6,325 bases of DNA from Acidobacterium sp. GTDB lineage: Bacteria > Acidobacteriota > Terriglobia > Terriglobales > Acidobacteriaceae. The notes below the pieces were generated by a model. It ran no database searches. It was not told the origin of the DNA and worked only from the letters and a program-made list of their open reading frames with translations. Positions 1 to 5,974 of the stretch are shown one piece after another; position 1 is the first letter of the stretch; each line of letters opens with the position of its first letter. Position numbers and translations under genes: made by a program. The stretch lies in the NCBI GenBank assembly GCA_003152595.1, contig PMAM01000160.1:7447-13771 (forward strand), written 5' to 3'.

Positions 1-1338
1 GACCAGCCCGACAACAGCAAGTGGCAGATCACCCGCATCGGCGCACCCGGACTCGACACCGCCAGCAGCAACTCCGGCGACGCCATCTTCCGCGTTTATG
101 TGCCGCGCGAGGCCGCCCTCACCCGCCCGTACCTGACCAGACCCAACACCGAGCAGCCGTATTACGACGTCACCGATCCCCGCTGGCTCCCGCTGCCCTT
201 CGCGCCCTGGCCGCTTGCCGGATGGGCCGAGTTTCACTACATGGGTGTGCCCATCCGCATCGGCGAAGTCGTCGAAACCGTCCATCGCGTGCATGGCATC
301 GGCGGCGTCTATCAGCCACTCGCGGTCGTGCCGCAAATCTCGGTGAATCTCGCCGCCTCGGCAGGCGTAGTACCGCTCGGCACCACGACCATTCCCTTCT
401 CCGTCACCGTCAGGAACGAACAGCAAAGTGACGCCGACGGAACCCTGCACCTCAAGCTGCCCTCGGGCTGGACTGCCGACCCCCCGGAAGCGCAATTCCA
501 CCTTGGCTCCGACAGCGACCAGCCCATGCAGTTCACTCTGCACCCCAGCCCGCTCGGCGACCAGAGCTACCCAATCGACGCCATCGCGCAGAGCGGCAAC
601 AACCAATTCACCGAAGGATTCACCACCGCGGGCTATCCCGGGCTCCGTCCTTATTATCTCTACAGCCCCGCCACCTACCGCCTTCGCGCTGTCGATGTAA
701 AGCTGCCGCCGAACCTCAAGGTCGGCTACATCATGGGAACCGGCGACGACGTCCCCGATGCCCTCCGCGAAATCGGTGTCGAGCCTCACCTGCTGTCGCC
801 CGCCGAACTCGCTCAGGGCGATCTCTCCGCCTTCGACACGATCCTCATCGGCATCCGCGCTTACTCCTCACGCCCTGACCTGCCCGCCGCAACCCAGCGA
901 CTCTTCGACTACGTCCGCAACGGCGGCAATCTCGTCGTCCAGTATCAGAGCGTTCAGTTCCCGGCCCCGTACACGCTCACCCTGGGGCGCAATCCCGAAA
1001 AGGTCGTCGACGAGCACGCCCCAGTCACGCTCCTCGATCCCAATGCCGGCGTCTTCACCTGGCCCAACCACATCACTTCGGCCGACTTCGACGGCTGGGT
1101 CGAAGAGCGCGGCCACTCCTTCCTCGGCTCCTGGTCCGCGGAATACACACCCCTGACCGAAGTCCACGATCCCGGCCAGGACCCCCAAAAGGGCGGCCTG
1201 CTCGAAGCGCACTACGGCAAGGGCACCTATATTTATGTGGCGTACGCGATCTACCGCCAGCTCCCCGAGGCCGTCCCCGGAGCCTTTCGCGTGCTCGCGA
1301 ATCTGGTCGCAGCAGGAAAACATCCCCCACAGCAATAA
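1..1338 (+). CDS. PIG-L (LmbE-like) deacetylase family protein, C-terminal 445 residues (5' end outside window)
   Basis: The reading frame is open from the first base to TAA at 1336-1338, so the gene begins upstream. A GTG at 100 lies inside continuous coding sequence (reading ...AIFRVY before it) and is not the start. The N-terminal zinc-dependent deacetylase domain that defines the family is not visible. What is visible matches the accessory C-terminus I associate with large acidobacterial PIG-L proteins. Window residues about 112-185 form a beta-rich NEW3-like domain (SVTVRNEQ, LKLPSGWT). Residues about 239-330 form a Rossmann-type, class I glutamine-amidotransferase-like fold (LKVGYIMGTGDDV, FDTILIGIRAY, NGGNLVVQYQ). 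A closing block follows with WPNHITSADFDGWVEERG, GGLLEAHYGKGTYIYVAYAIYRQLP and GAFRVLANL. The amidotransferase-like part shows no obvious nucleophilic Cys, so it is probably a binding domain. The likely role is deacetylation of an N-acetyl sugar or glycan in the envelope. The family call is fairly sure; the substrate is unknown. Confidence 0.85.
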   Translation, partial: DQPDNSKWQITRIGAPGLDTASSNSGDAIFRVYVPREAALTRPYLTRPNTEQPYYDVTDPRWLPLPFAPWPLAGWAEFHYMGVPIRIGEVVETVHRVHGIGGVYQPLAVVPQISVNLAASAGVVPLGTTTIPFSVTVRNEQQSDADGTLHLKLPSGWTADPPEAQFHLGSDSDQPMQFTLHPSPLGDQSYPIDAIAQSGNNQFTEGFTTAGYPGLRPYYLYSPATYRLRAVDVKLPPNLKVGYIMGTGDDVPDALREIGVEPHLLSPAELAQGDLSAFDTILIGIRAYSSRPDLPAATQRLFDYVRNGGNLVVQYQSVQFPAPYTLTLGRNPEKVVDEHAPVTLLDPNAGVFTWPNHITSADFDGWVEERGHSFLGSWSAEYTPLTEVHDPGQDPQKGGLLEAHYGKGTYIYVAYAIYRQLPEAVPGAFRVLANLVAAGKHPPQQ

Positions 1339-1664
1339 AAAAACAGCGCCTCGCCCCCCGTCTCATCCCGTCTCCGCGATGTCATCGTGTTTCACTGCGC
1401 CGGCCTCTGCCCCTGAACGCTCTTCTCGTAAGCTATTGACCCTTCACTAATTTGCCTGCACTGCGGTCAGGCGTTTTCCCCGAACATTTACCGCATATTC
1501 TCCGCCCATTCACAATCGCCTGCGACCATGCCGAGTGGGTCACTACGGGCAGGTTGTCGCTGGGCGCAGATTCGCAGATCGCTGAGCGTCGCGGTTGTCC
1601 CGGAGCCCAGGCATTTCCCCCAACGGCTTCATCTTTCACGCACTTCCAACTTCTGAGAGGCTGA
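1339..1664. other. 326-nt intergenic region and probable 5' leader of the following outer-membrane protein gene
   Basis: No convincing gene was found. A 70-codon open frame (1452-1664) ends in TGA directly abutting the next ATG, but its Pro/Ala/Arg-rich translation looks like chance. A TTGACC hexamer at 1436-1441 resembles a -35 box, but nothing like TATAAT occurs 16-19 nt downstream. TATTCT at 1496-1501 resembles a -10 without a good -35. The promoter of the next gene must lie here, since the flanking gene is in the same direction but far away, yet I cannot place it. No clear Rho-independent terminator follows the TAA at 1338; the adjacent A-run has no preceding GC hairpin. Confidence 0.5.
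1656..1660 (+). promoter_or_regulatory. Ribosome binding site (AGAGG)
   Basis: AGAGG lies 4 nt before the ATG at 1665. It supports that start, which is also directly followed by a classic signal peptide. The spacing is slightly short. Confidence 0.55.
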
Positions 1665-3554
1665 ATGACAAAGACATTGAAGGTGCTTGCCACCCTCGCG
1701 CTCACCGCGGCCCTTGCCCCCGGTTTCGCGCAGACCACGGCCAGCTCCCCCAGCACGCCGAAAAGGGTTCACAGAAAACCTGTGCCGAAAGGACCGACGG
1801 TGCAGCAGCAGATTGAAGAGCTGCGCCAGCAGGAGCAGGCCGATCACGGCCAGATCGATAACCTCAAACAGCAACTCTCCGACCGCGACGCGCAGCTTCA
1901 GTCCGCCCAGCAGGCCGCGCAACAGGCCCAGGCCGCCGCGCAGGCTGCGCAGCAGGCAGCCCAGCAACAGCAACAGACGCTCTCCGCCACCTCGGACTCC
2001 GTCTCCAGCCTGCAGAACTCCGTCAGCGATCTGAAAGCCAACAACGTCTCTCTCGCCAGCACCATTCAAACCGAGCAGACCGCCGTGAAGAAGGCCATCG
2101 AGAGCCCGGAAGCGATCCATTACAAGGGCATCACCCTCTCGCCTGCGGGCAGCTTCATCGCGGCCGAAACGGTGTGGCGCCAGGGGGCGACCGGCAGCGA
2201 CATCAATACGCCGTTTACCAGTGTTCCCCTGCAGAACTCTGACAACGCGCAGCTCAGCGAATTCTTCGGCACCGGCCGTCAGTCCCGTCTGGCTTTGAAG
2301 GCAACCGGCAAGCTCGCCAACGCGACCCTCAGCGGCTACTACGAAATGGACTGGCTGGGTGCTGGCATCAGCTCCAACAGCAACCAGTCCAACAGCTACG
2401 TCCTGCGCCAGCGCCAGTTGTGGACCGATGCGCTGTTCAGCAACGGCTGGGACGTCTCCGGTGGCCAGGGCTGGTCGCTGGCAACAGAGACCACCCAGGG
2501 CGAGACCCGCGGCACTGAGGTTCTACCCTCCACCATCGATTCTCAGTACACCACCGGCTTCGTGTGGACCCGCCAGTACGGCTTCCGGGTCTCCAAAAAC
2601 TTTGCCAACAAGTTCTGGCTGGGCGCTTCCGCTGAGAACGCTGAAACGCTGAATCCAGCAGGCGGTGGTCTGCCCCTCAACGTGATCATCGGCTCCGCTG
2701 GCACCGGTGGCGGCCTCTACAACGCGACCGCAAACTACTCCTTCAACTACAGCCCCGACTTCATCGGCAAGCTGGTCTTCGAGCCGGGCTGGGGCCACTG
2801 GGAAGTCTTCGGCATCGAGCGCAACTTCCGCGATCGAATCTATCCTAATGAAACCTGCACCAGCCAAACCGTCAACGGCAGCGGCACTCCGGCTGCCGGT
2901 TCCGGCGTCAGTGTGACCACCTGCACGGGCAACACCAGCGGCGCCTTTAACGATCTGGCTCCTGGCGCTGGCGTCGGTGGCGGTTTCCGCGTTCCTCTCG
3001 GCACCAAAAAGTTCGTCGTTGGCCTGAAGGGCCTTTACGGTAAGGGTATGGGACGCTACGGCTCATCCACCATTGCCGACATCACTCTGCGGACCAATGG
3101 CCTCATCGATCCGCTGAAGGCCTTCTCGGCCCTCAGCACGATCGAGTTGAATCCGACCTCGCGGCTGAATCTCTACTTCAACTACGGTGGCGACTACGTT
3201 TACCGCGACTACAATGGCACCCATGGCTATGGTTCACCCCTGACCTCCATGACCGGCTGCCACACCGAACCTGCACCCGGCGGTACGAACAATACCTACG
3301 GTGGCAACGGAACCGGATTTGACCCCGCTGCGCCCGGTAGCTGCGGCAACCAGAACAAGGACGTGCAGGAGGTCACCGCCGGCGAGTGGTACAACTTCTA
3401 CAACGGTCCCAAAGGCAGGATGCGCTTCGGCCTCCAGTACGCGCGCTTCGAGCGCGATATCTGGTCCGGCGCGGGCGGCACCACCAATCCTGGCGGCGGC
3501 GCCAGGGGCATCGACAACATGTTCTGGACATCCTTCCGCTACTACGTCCCGTAG
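1665..3554 (+). CDS. Outer-membrane porin-like protein with N-terminal coiled coil (629 aa)
   Basis: The protein is probably exported and inserted in the outer membrane. Residues 1-22 form a Sec signal peptide (MTKTLKVLATLALTAALAPGFA, cut before Q23). Residues 23-43 are a short basic, Pro-rich linker. Residues about 44-146 are a long Gln/Ala-rich, heptad-like coiled coil (IEELRQQEQADHGQIDNLKQQL, then a QQA-rich block). From about 151 on, alternating aromatic/polar strands typical of a beta-barrel appear (LKATGKLANATLSGYYEMDW, NSYVLRQRQLWTDALF, GFVWTRQYGFRVSKNF, KLVFEPGWGHWEVFGIERNF, LNLYFNYGGDYVYRDYN, RMRFGLQYARFERDIW). It ends FWTSFRYYVP, an aromatic-rich last strand but without the usual final Phe. 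Exactly four Cys occur (398, 420, 532, 560), in two Gly/Ser/Asn-rich stretches that are probably surface loops. A trimeric porin with a periplasmic coiled-coil stalk is the best inference. Substrate is unknown. No operon partner is evident; a hairpin terminator lies 23 nt after the stop. Confidence 0.85.
   Translation: MTKTLKVLATLALTAALAPGFAQTTASSPSTPKRVHRKPVPKGPTVQQQIEELRQQEQADHGQIDNLKQQLSDRDAQLQSAQQAAQQAQAAAQAAQQAAQQQQQTLSATSDSVSSLQNSVSDLKANNVSLASTIQTEQTAVKKAIESPEAIHYKGITLSPAGSFIAAETVWRQGATGSDINTPFTSVPLQNSDNAQLSEFFGTGRQSRLALKATGKLANATLSGYYEMDWLGAGISSNSNQSNSYVLRQRQLWTDALFSNGWDVSGGQGWSLATETTQGETRGTEVLPSTIDSQYTTGFVWTRQYGFRVSKNFANKFWLGASAENAETLNPAGGGLPLNVIIGSAGTGGGLYNATANYSFNYSPDFIGKLVFEPGWGHWEVFGIERNFRDRIYPNETCTSQTVNGSGTPAAGSGVSVTTCTGNTSGAFNDLAPGAGVGGGFRVPLGTKKFVVGLKGLYGKGMGRYGSSTIADITLRTNGLIDPLKAFSALSTIELNPTSRLNLYFNYGGDYVYRDYNGTHGYGSPLTSMTGCHTEPAPGGTNNTYGGNGTGFDPAAPGSCGNQNKDVQEVTAGEWYNFYNGPKGRMRFGLQYARFERDIWSGAGGTTNPGGGARGIDNMFWTSFRYYVP
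1905..1976 (+). repeat. Low-complexity Gln/Ala codon tract within the coiled coil
   Basis: Residues 81-104 of the porin-like protein consist only of Gln and Ala, encoded by interleaved CAG/CAA and GCC/GCG/GCA codons. The tract is an imperfect short repeat that could expand or contract by slippage and so vary the length of the coiled coil. Confidence 0.7.
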
Positions 3555-3577
3555 TCCAGACCCACCTCAAAACCAAA

Positions 3578-3595
3578 GACCCGCTTCGGCGGGTC
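3578..3595. terminator. Bidirectional Rho-independent terminator between convergent genes
   Basis: GACCCGC (3578-3584), loop TTCG, GCGGGTC (3589-3595): a perfect 7-bp GC-rich stem closed by C-G around UUCG, an extra-stable tetraloop. CTTTT follows on the plus strand and AAA precedes it, giving TTT on the minus strand. It lies 23 nt after the plus-strand porin-like gene and about 30 nt after the minus-strand padR stop. It should stop both transcripts, more strongly on the plus strand where the T-run is longer. Confidence 0.85.
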
Positions 3596-3625
3596 CTTTT
3601 CATTCCTCGCGCTTCGCCAGAGAAT

Positions 3626-3955
3626 TTACTGCCCGTCGCACATCTCTTCAAACAGCTCGCGCACCTGCCTCCGAGCCTCCACCAGCAGGTTCCGACCCGC
3701 GCGCGTCGCAACATAAACCTTCCGCGTATGGCCGTCCACCAGCTCGTCCCGCGACTTGAGCCATCCGCGACGCTCCATACTGTGCAACAGCGGATACATC
3801 GTTCCCGGACCGAGGCGGTATCCATGCCGCCCGAGTTCGCGCATGATCCCCAAACCAAAGATCGGTTCCTCCGCCGCATGATGGAGAACGTGCAAACGAA
3901 CCAGCCCGATGGATAGCTCCTGGCTTTGCGCTTTGCTGGCTCGTTTCTTCGTCAT
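3626..3955 (-). CDS. PadR-family transcriptional regulator (109 aa)
   Basis: This is a small DNA-binding repressor-type protein with a winged helix-turn-helix. Residues 14-30 (LSIGLVRLHVLHHAAEE) form the first helix. Residues 31-46 hold the family-like IFGLGIMRELGRHGYRLGPGTMYPLL region, with GTMYPLLHSMERRGWL (51-66) as the recognition helix. RKVYVATRAGRNLL (78-91) is the wing beta-strands and start of the last helix. The length fits the short PadR class (about 105-115 aa), whose C-terminal helix serves for dimerisation. The frame could be extended upstream to 4054, but the extra residues are unlike PadR and lie in the intergenic gap, so ATG at 3955 is chosen. No Shine-Dalgarno precedes it; a TATGAT box 6 nt upstream suggests a leaderless start. 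It follows three membrane-protein genes on the same strand and probably regulates them, by analogy with PadR genes next to their targets. The inducer is unknown. Confidence 0.88.
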   Translation of the reverse strand: MTKKRASKAQSQELSIGLVRLHVLHHAAEEPIFGLGIMRELGRHGYRLGPGTMYPLLHSMERRGWLKSRDELVDGHTRKVYVATRAGRNLLVEARRQVRELFEEMCDGQ

Positions 3956-3961
3956 CGCGGA

Positions 3962-3967
3962 ATCATA
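3962..3967 (-). promoter_or_regulatory. Possible -10 box (TATGAT) for a leaderless padR transcript
   Basis: Reading the minus strand, TATGAT lies at 3967-3962, with 6 nt between it and the padR ATG at 3955. Transcription starting about 7 nt downstream would begin at or next to the A of ATG. The -35 region at 17 nt spacing (CGGGAC) is poor, so the call rests on the -10 match, its position and the missing ribosome site. Confidence 0.35.
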
Positions 3968-4037
3968 CCTGGTCTCGCCGGAGCGTCCCGCCAGGGATTT
4001 CTGGCCCCAACCCCCATCTCCGGGCTGTCGTCTTGCC

Positions 4038-4376
4038 TCAGAACAGATCGCCAAACGGCGGAAACGTGAGAAGCAGGCCCAGAAGCAGAAGCACCATCGC
4101 CGCCGTGATCAGTGGCCGCGCCCGAACCGTTCTCCCTCGCCAGCTTCGATCCAGAACCGCCCAAACCACTAGCCACACCAGAACCGCGCATGTCGTGACG
4201 CCCGAAAGCGGGCCCGTCGGCCGGTAGAAGATCATCATTTTCCCGAAGCGCGCCACGTGATCGGCCAGCACCGCGAGCATTCCCAGCGCGAAGCTGCCAA
4301 TACCTGCAGCCAAAATCGCCGCGGCTCCCGGCCCGTTGGGCAACTTGTCCGGAACAGAATCCTGCGGAAGACTCAC
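4038..4376 (-). CDS. Small three-helix inner-membrane protein of unknown function (112 aa)
   Basis: The family is not recognised. GTG at 4376-4374 is chosen because GGGGAGG (4388-4382) lies 5 nt upstream and the start overlaps the stop of the preceding gene as GTGA. Extending the frame further gives Gly/Arg-rich text that overlaps the 190-aa gene in another frame and looks unreal. Three hydrophobic helices are visible: residues 17-39 (GAAAILAAGIGSFALGMLAVLAD), 58-76 (SGVTTCAVLVWLVVWAVL) and 88-105 (PLITAAMVLLLLGLLLTF). Between the first two is a short loop with KMMIFYRPTGPLSG, likely the conserved signature. Basic residues RSWRGRTVRARP between helices 2 and 3 predict that loop to be cytoplasmic. 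The C-terminus is short, FPPFGDLF. Translational coupling to the four-helix protein suggests the two act together, perhaps as a complex. Confidence 0.75.
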   Translation of the reverse strand: MSLPQDSVPDKLPNGPGAAAILAAGIGSFALGMLAVLADHVARFGKMMIFYRPTGPLSGVTTCAVLVWLVVWAVLDRSWRGRTVRARPLITAAMVLLLLGLLLTFPPFGDLF

Positions 4377-4945
4377 TGACGCCTCCCCTGCATGACGTGG
4401 ATCGTCCGTCCGCCGCGCACCGGCGCATTCTTGTTGAGCATCGCGCCAAAGAAATCTGCCACCCCCGCCGCGAAAAACGAAACCGCCACGAATCCGATTA
4501 CAGCGTTGCGCAATGTGGCGTGTGTCCCGAGGCTCCTGCCGTACCGCAGAAAGACCGACGCCGCCATGGTGATCGAGATAGGAACCAGCCAGGCCACGTG
4601 CTCTTTCCACTCCATCCCAATCGAATGCCATCCGGCCGTCGACGGACTCGACAGAAGAAGCCGCTGCGGGAAGCCGCTCAGATCCGCGATACCGGGCAGA
4701 GGCGCAACGCGGTACCAGGGATAAACAACGTAAGTCCCCGTCAGGACCGCGAGCCATGCCAGCGCAGCCATCACCACCAGATACACACGCAGGAAGGAAT
4801 CGTTCGTGCGGCTTTCCGTCCCCGGCCCTGTCGGCCAGCAGCACCGCCATAATTCAACCAGCGCGCCGGAGCAGGCCATCAGGTACAAAGCTCCGAATCC
4901 CATCCCGTGGATCATCGTCCACAGCCCGCGTACCGTAATTTCCAT
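4373..4945 (-). CDS. Four-helix inner-membrane protein of unknown function (190 aa)
   Basis: No named family is recognised, though it has the look of a conserved membrane protein. ATG at 4945 follows AAGGAG (4958-4953) with 7 nt spacing. Predicted helices are residues 10-33 (TMIHGMGFGALYLMACSGALVELW), 52-74 (LRVYLVVMAALAWLAVLTGTYVV), 114-135 (KEHVAWLVPISITMAASVFLRY) and 147-170 (NAVIGFVAVSFFAAGVADFFGAML). The loop after helix 2 carries YPWYR, and a Trp/His-rich stretch GWHSIGMEWKEHVAW leads into helix 3. His13 in helix 1 and His116 at the start of helix 3 could be ligands for a haem or metal, as in small cytochrome b-like proteins; this is inference only, as no CXXCH or other signature is present. 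It lies 37 nt after the outer-membrane protein gene and overlaps the next gene by 4 nt, so all three are probably co-transcribed. Confidence 0.8.
   Translation of the reverse strand: MEITVRGLWTMIHGMGFGALYLMACSGALVELWRCCWPTGPGTESRTNDSFLRVYLVVMAALAWLAVLTGTYVVYPWYRVAPLPGIADLSGFPQRLLLSSPSTAGWHSIGMEWKEHVAWLVPISITMAASVFLRYGRSLGTHATLRNAVIGFVAVSFFAAGVADFFGAMLNKNAPVRGGRTIHVMQGRRQ
4382..4388 (-). promoter_or_regulatory. Ribosome binding site (GGGGAGG) of the three-helix protein gene
   Basis: GGGGAGG, read on the minus strand, lies inside the last codons of the four-helix gene, 5 nt before the GTG at 4376. This decides the start of the downstream gene and supports translational coupling through the GTGA overlap at 4376-4373. 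Confidence 0.7.
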
Positions 4946-4952
4946 AGGTTTG

Positions 4953-4958
4953 CTCCTT
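4953..4958 (-). promoter_or_regulatory. Ribosome binding site (AAGGAG) of the four-helix protein gene
   Basis: AAGGAG is a strong Shine-Dalgarno match placed 7 nt before the ATG at 4945. It fixes that start. Confidence 0.75.
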
Positions 4959-4982
4959 GTGGATGGCCCGGCTTCCCTGCTT

Positions 4983-5900
4983 CTACGGCACTCCTGGCGG
5001 TCTCAATGCCTGCCGCAGGAATCCCGGCGCGGCGCCCGCCTTATCGTCCTTGCCCCACGTCCAGTACATCCCCGCGTACGCGTAGTTCTCCGTCTGCCCC
5101 GCGACCGAGTGCCCATAGCAAAAAAGAAACTGCTCGTTGGGATTGTGTTTGAAATGGTAGTACCCGCCCAGGTCCACCATCGTCGAAGCCTGCGTCTGCG
5201 GCGTGGCGAAGCCTTCTCCTCCGTGGGCAAAAACCTCGCCCCCGAACTCCACCCGATCACCTGGGAAGGTGTACTTCAGCAGGAATCCGCCGTAGGGAAA
5301 GTCGCGGTAACTGGTCTGCGAAACCACCGTTTCGCCCGCGCCACCGTCCAGCAGCCACGGGCCGATGTTCTTTTGCAGCCACACCGGAAGCCGGTACCAG
5401 ACCTGACCCACGCCCAGTCCCTTGTCATAGCTCCCCGTCGGCATCTCGAACATCGTGAACGTGCCGATCTGCGGAACGTGCTTGCTCTCCTTGATCCAGG
5501 CAATCTTTGCTCCCAGCTCCATATCCGTCAGCCCGAACGCGCTGGGTCCGACCCCACCCGGCAGATAGGCCGGATTGTTCGTCGGATTGATCGAGCCCCA
5601 CGGCAGAATCGCATGGATCTGCACCCGCGGAATCGCGCCCCAGTTGAACTCGAAGGCGGGGCCGATTGAATCGTACTCGGCGGGCGTGCCGTCGGCGTTC
5701 CCGAAGATATAGAACTCGTAGTGATGCAAATCCACCGGCACCGGATCGTCCGTCTGATACGGCGGCCCCTGCGCCAAAGCAACAGGCGCTGCACTGGCCA
5801 GCAAAACCAACGTGGCACGTATCGAAAACCTACGGAACCATCGCAGGCATTTCTGAGCCTCAGGGTGGGGATGCAGTTTCTGGTCGTCGCTCTTGAGCAT
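4983..5900 (-). CDS. Outer-membrane 'transporter' of the Phenol_MetA_deg-like type (305 aa)
   Basis: This is a secreted beta-barrel-like protein. ATG at 5900 is chosen. The frame stays open to 6041, but those 47 extra codons run through a promoter, a palindrome and repeat DNA. Residues 1-43 form a signal peptide with a long polar leader, the basic WFRRFSIR and the hydrophobic core ATLVLLASAAPVALA, cut before Q44. The mature protein opens with GPPYQTDDPVPVDLHHYEFYIF, which I recognise as the hallmark of proteins annotated as transporter / MetA-pathway phenol degradation-like (PF13557 type). Strand-like segments follow: PAFEFNWGAIPRVQIHAILPW, GLTDMELGAKIAWI, IGTFTMFEMPTGSY, GGFLLKYTF, STMVDLGGYYHF and AGMYWTWG. 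The C-terminal tail LRQALRPPGVP lacks a terminal aromatic. The family name does not prove phenol transport; many members sit in unrelated contexts. This is the first gene of the putative operon with two membrane proteins and padR. Confidence 0.82.
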   Translation of the reverse strand: MLKSDDQKLHPHPEAQKCLRWFRRFSIRATLVLLASAAPVALAQGPPYQTDDPVPVDLHHYEFYIFGNADGTPAEYDSIGPAFEFNWGAIPRVQIHAILPWGSINPTNNPAYLPGGVGPSAFGLTDMELGAKIAWIKESKHVPQIGTFTMFEMPTGSYDKGLGVGQVWYRLPVWLQKNIGPWLLDGGAGETVVSQTSYRDFPYGGFLLKYTFPGDRVEFGGEVFAHGGEGFATPQTQASTMVDLGGYYHFKHNPNEQFLFCYGHSVAGQTENYAYAGMYWTWGKDDKAGAAPGFLRQALRPPGVP

Positions 5901-5910
5901 GCCGAGCCTG

Positions 5911-5927
5911 TTATCGAGCTTCGATAA
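5911..5927. promoter_or_regulatory. Candidate operator: perfect 17-bp palindrome TTATCGA-N3-TCGATAA
   Basis: Two perfect 7-bp arms flank AGC (GCT on the plus strand). The palindrome overlaps the last four bases of the proposed -10 box and the expected transcription start of the minus-strand operon, ending 10 nt before the ATG at 5900. A dimeric repressor bound here would block polymerase. PadR encoded by the operon's last gene is the obvious candidate, though the site is not the classic ATGT-N8-ACAT PadR motif. Confidence 0.55.
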
Positions 5928-5953
5928 TGGCACGGGCGATTCGCACCCGTCAA
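5924..5953 (-). promoter_or_regulatory. Sigma70-like promoter of the minus-strand operon (TTGACG-N18-CATTAT)
   Basis: On the minus strand, -35 TTGACG lies at 5953-5948 (5 of 6 to TTGACA) and -10 CATTAT at 5929-5924 (4 of 6 to TATAAT), with an 18-nt spacer. Start of transcription would fall near 5917, giving a 5' leader of about 17 nt before the ATG at 5900. A weak AGG (5909-5907), 6 nt before the ATG, is the only ribosome site visible. Confidence 0.55.
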
Positions 5954-5974
5954 TTGTTAGCGGAGGGTTACAAA

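Noticed and set aside
1436..1441. TTGACC as the -35 of a promoter for the porin-like gene
   Set aside because: No acceptable -10 hexamer 16-19 nt downstream.
1452..1664. 70-codon plus-strand frame whose TGA abuts the porin-like gene's ATG
   Set aside because: No ribosome site and no recognisable domain; the region looks like an untranslated leader.
1629..2120. 163-residue minus-strand frame rich in Leu and Gly
   Set aside because: It is the antisense of the Gln/Ala-rich coiled coil; CAG/GCC codons read backwards give CTG/GGC, which explains its composition.
3386..3916. 176-residue plus-strand frame crossing the terminator
   Set aside because: It starts inside the porin-like gene in another frame, runs through the hairpin and then antisense to padR.
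3956..4054. 33-residue N-terminal extension of PadR
   Set aside because: It is unlike PadR N-termini and lies in the intergenic gap with a promoter-like box inside it.
4377..4850. N-terminal extension making the 112-aa protein 270 residues long
   Set aside because: The extra part overlaps the 190-aa gene in another frame and is Gly/Arg/Asp-rich; the GTG at 4376 has a strong ribosome site.
4806..5669. 287-residue plus-strand open frame
   Set aside because: It lies antisense to the 190-aa gene and the Phenol_MetA_deg-like gene, both of which have clear membrane or signal features. Its Arg/Pro-rich translation is typical of high-GC antisense frames.
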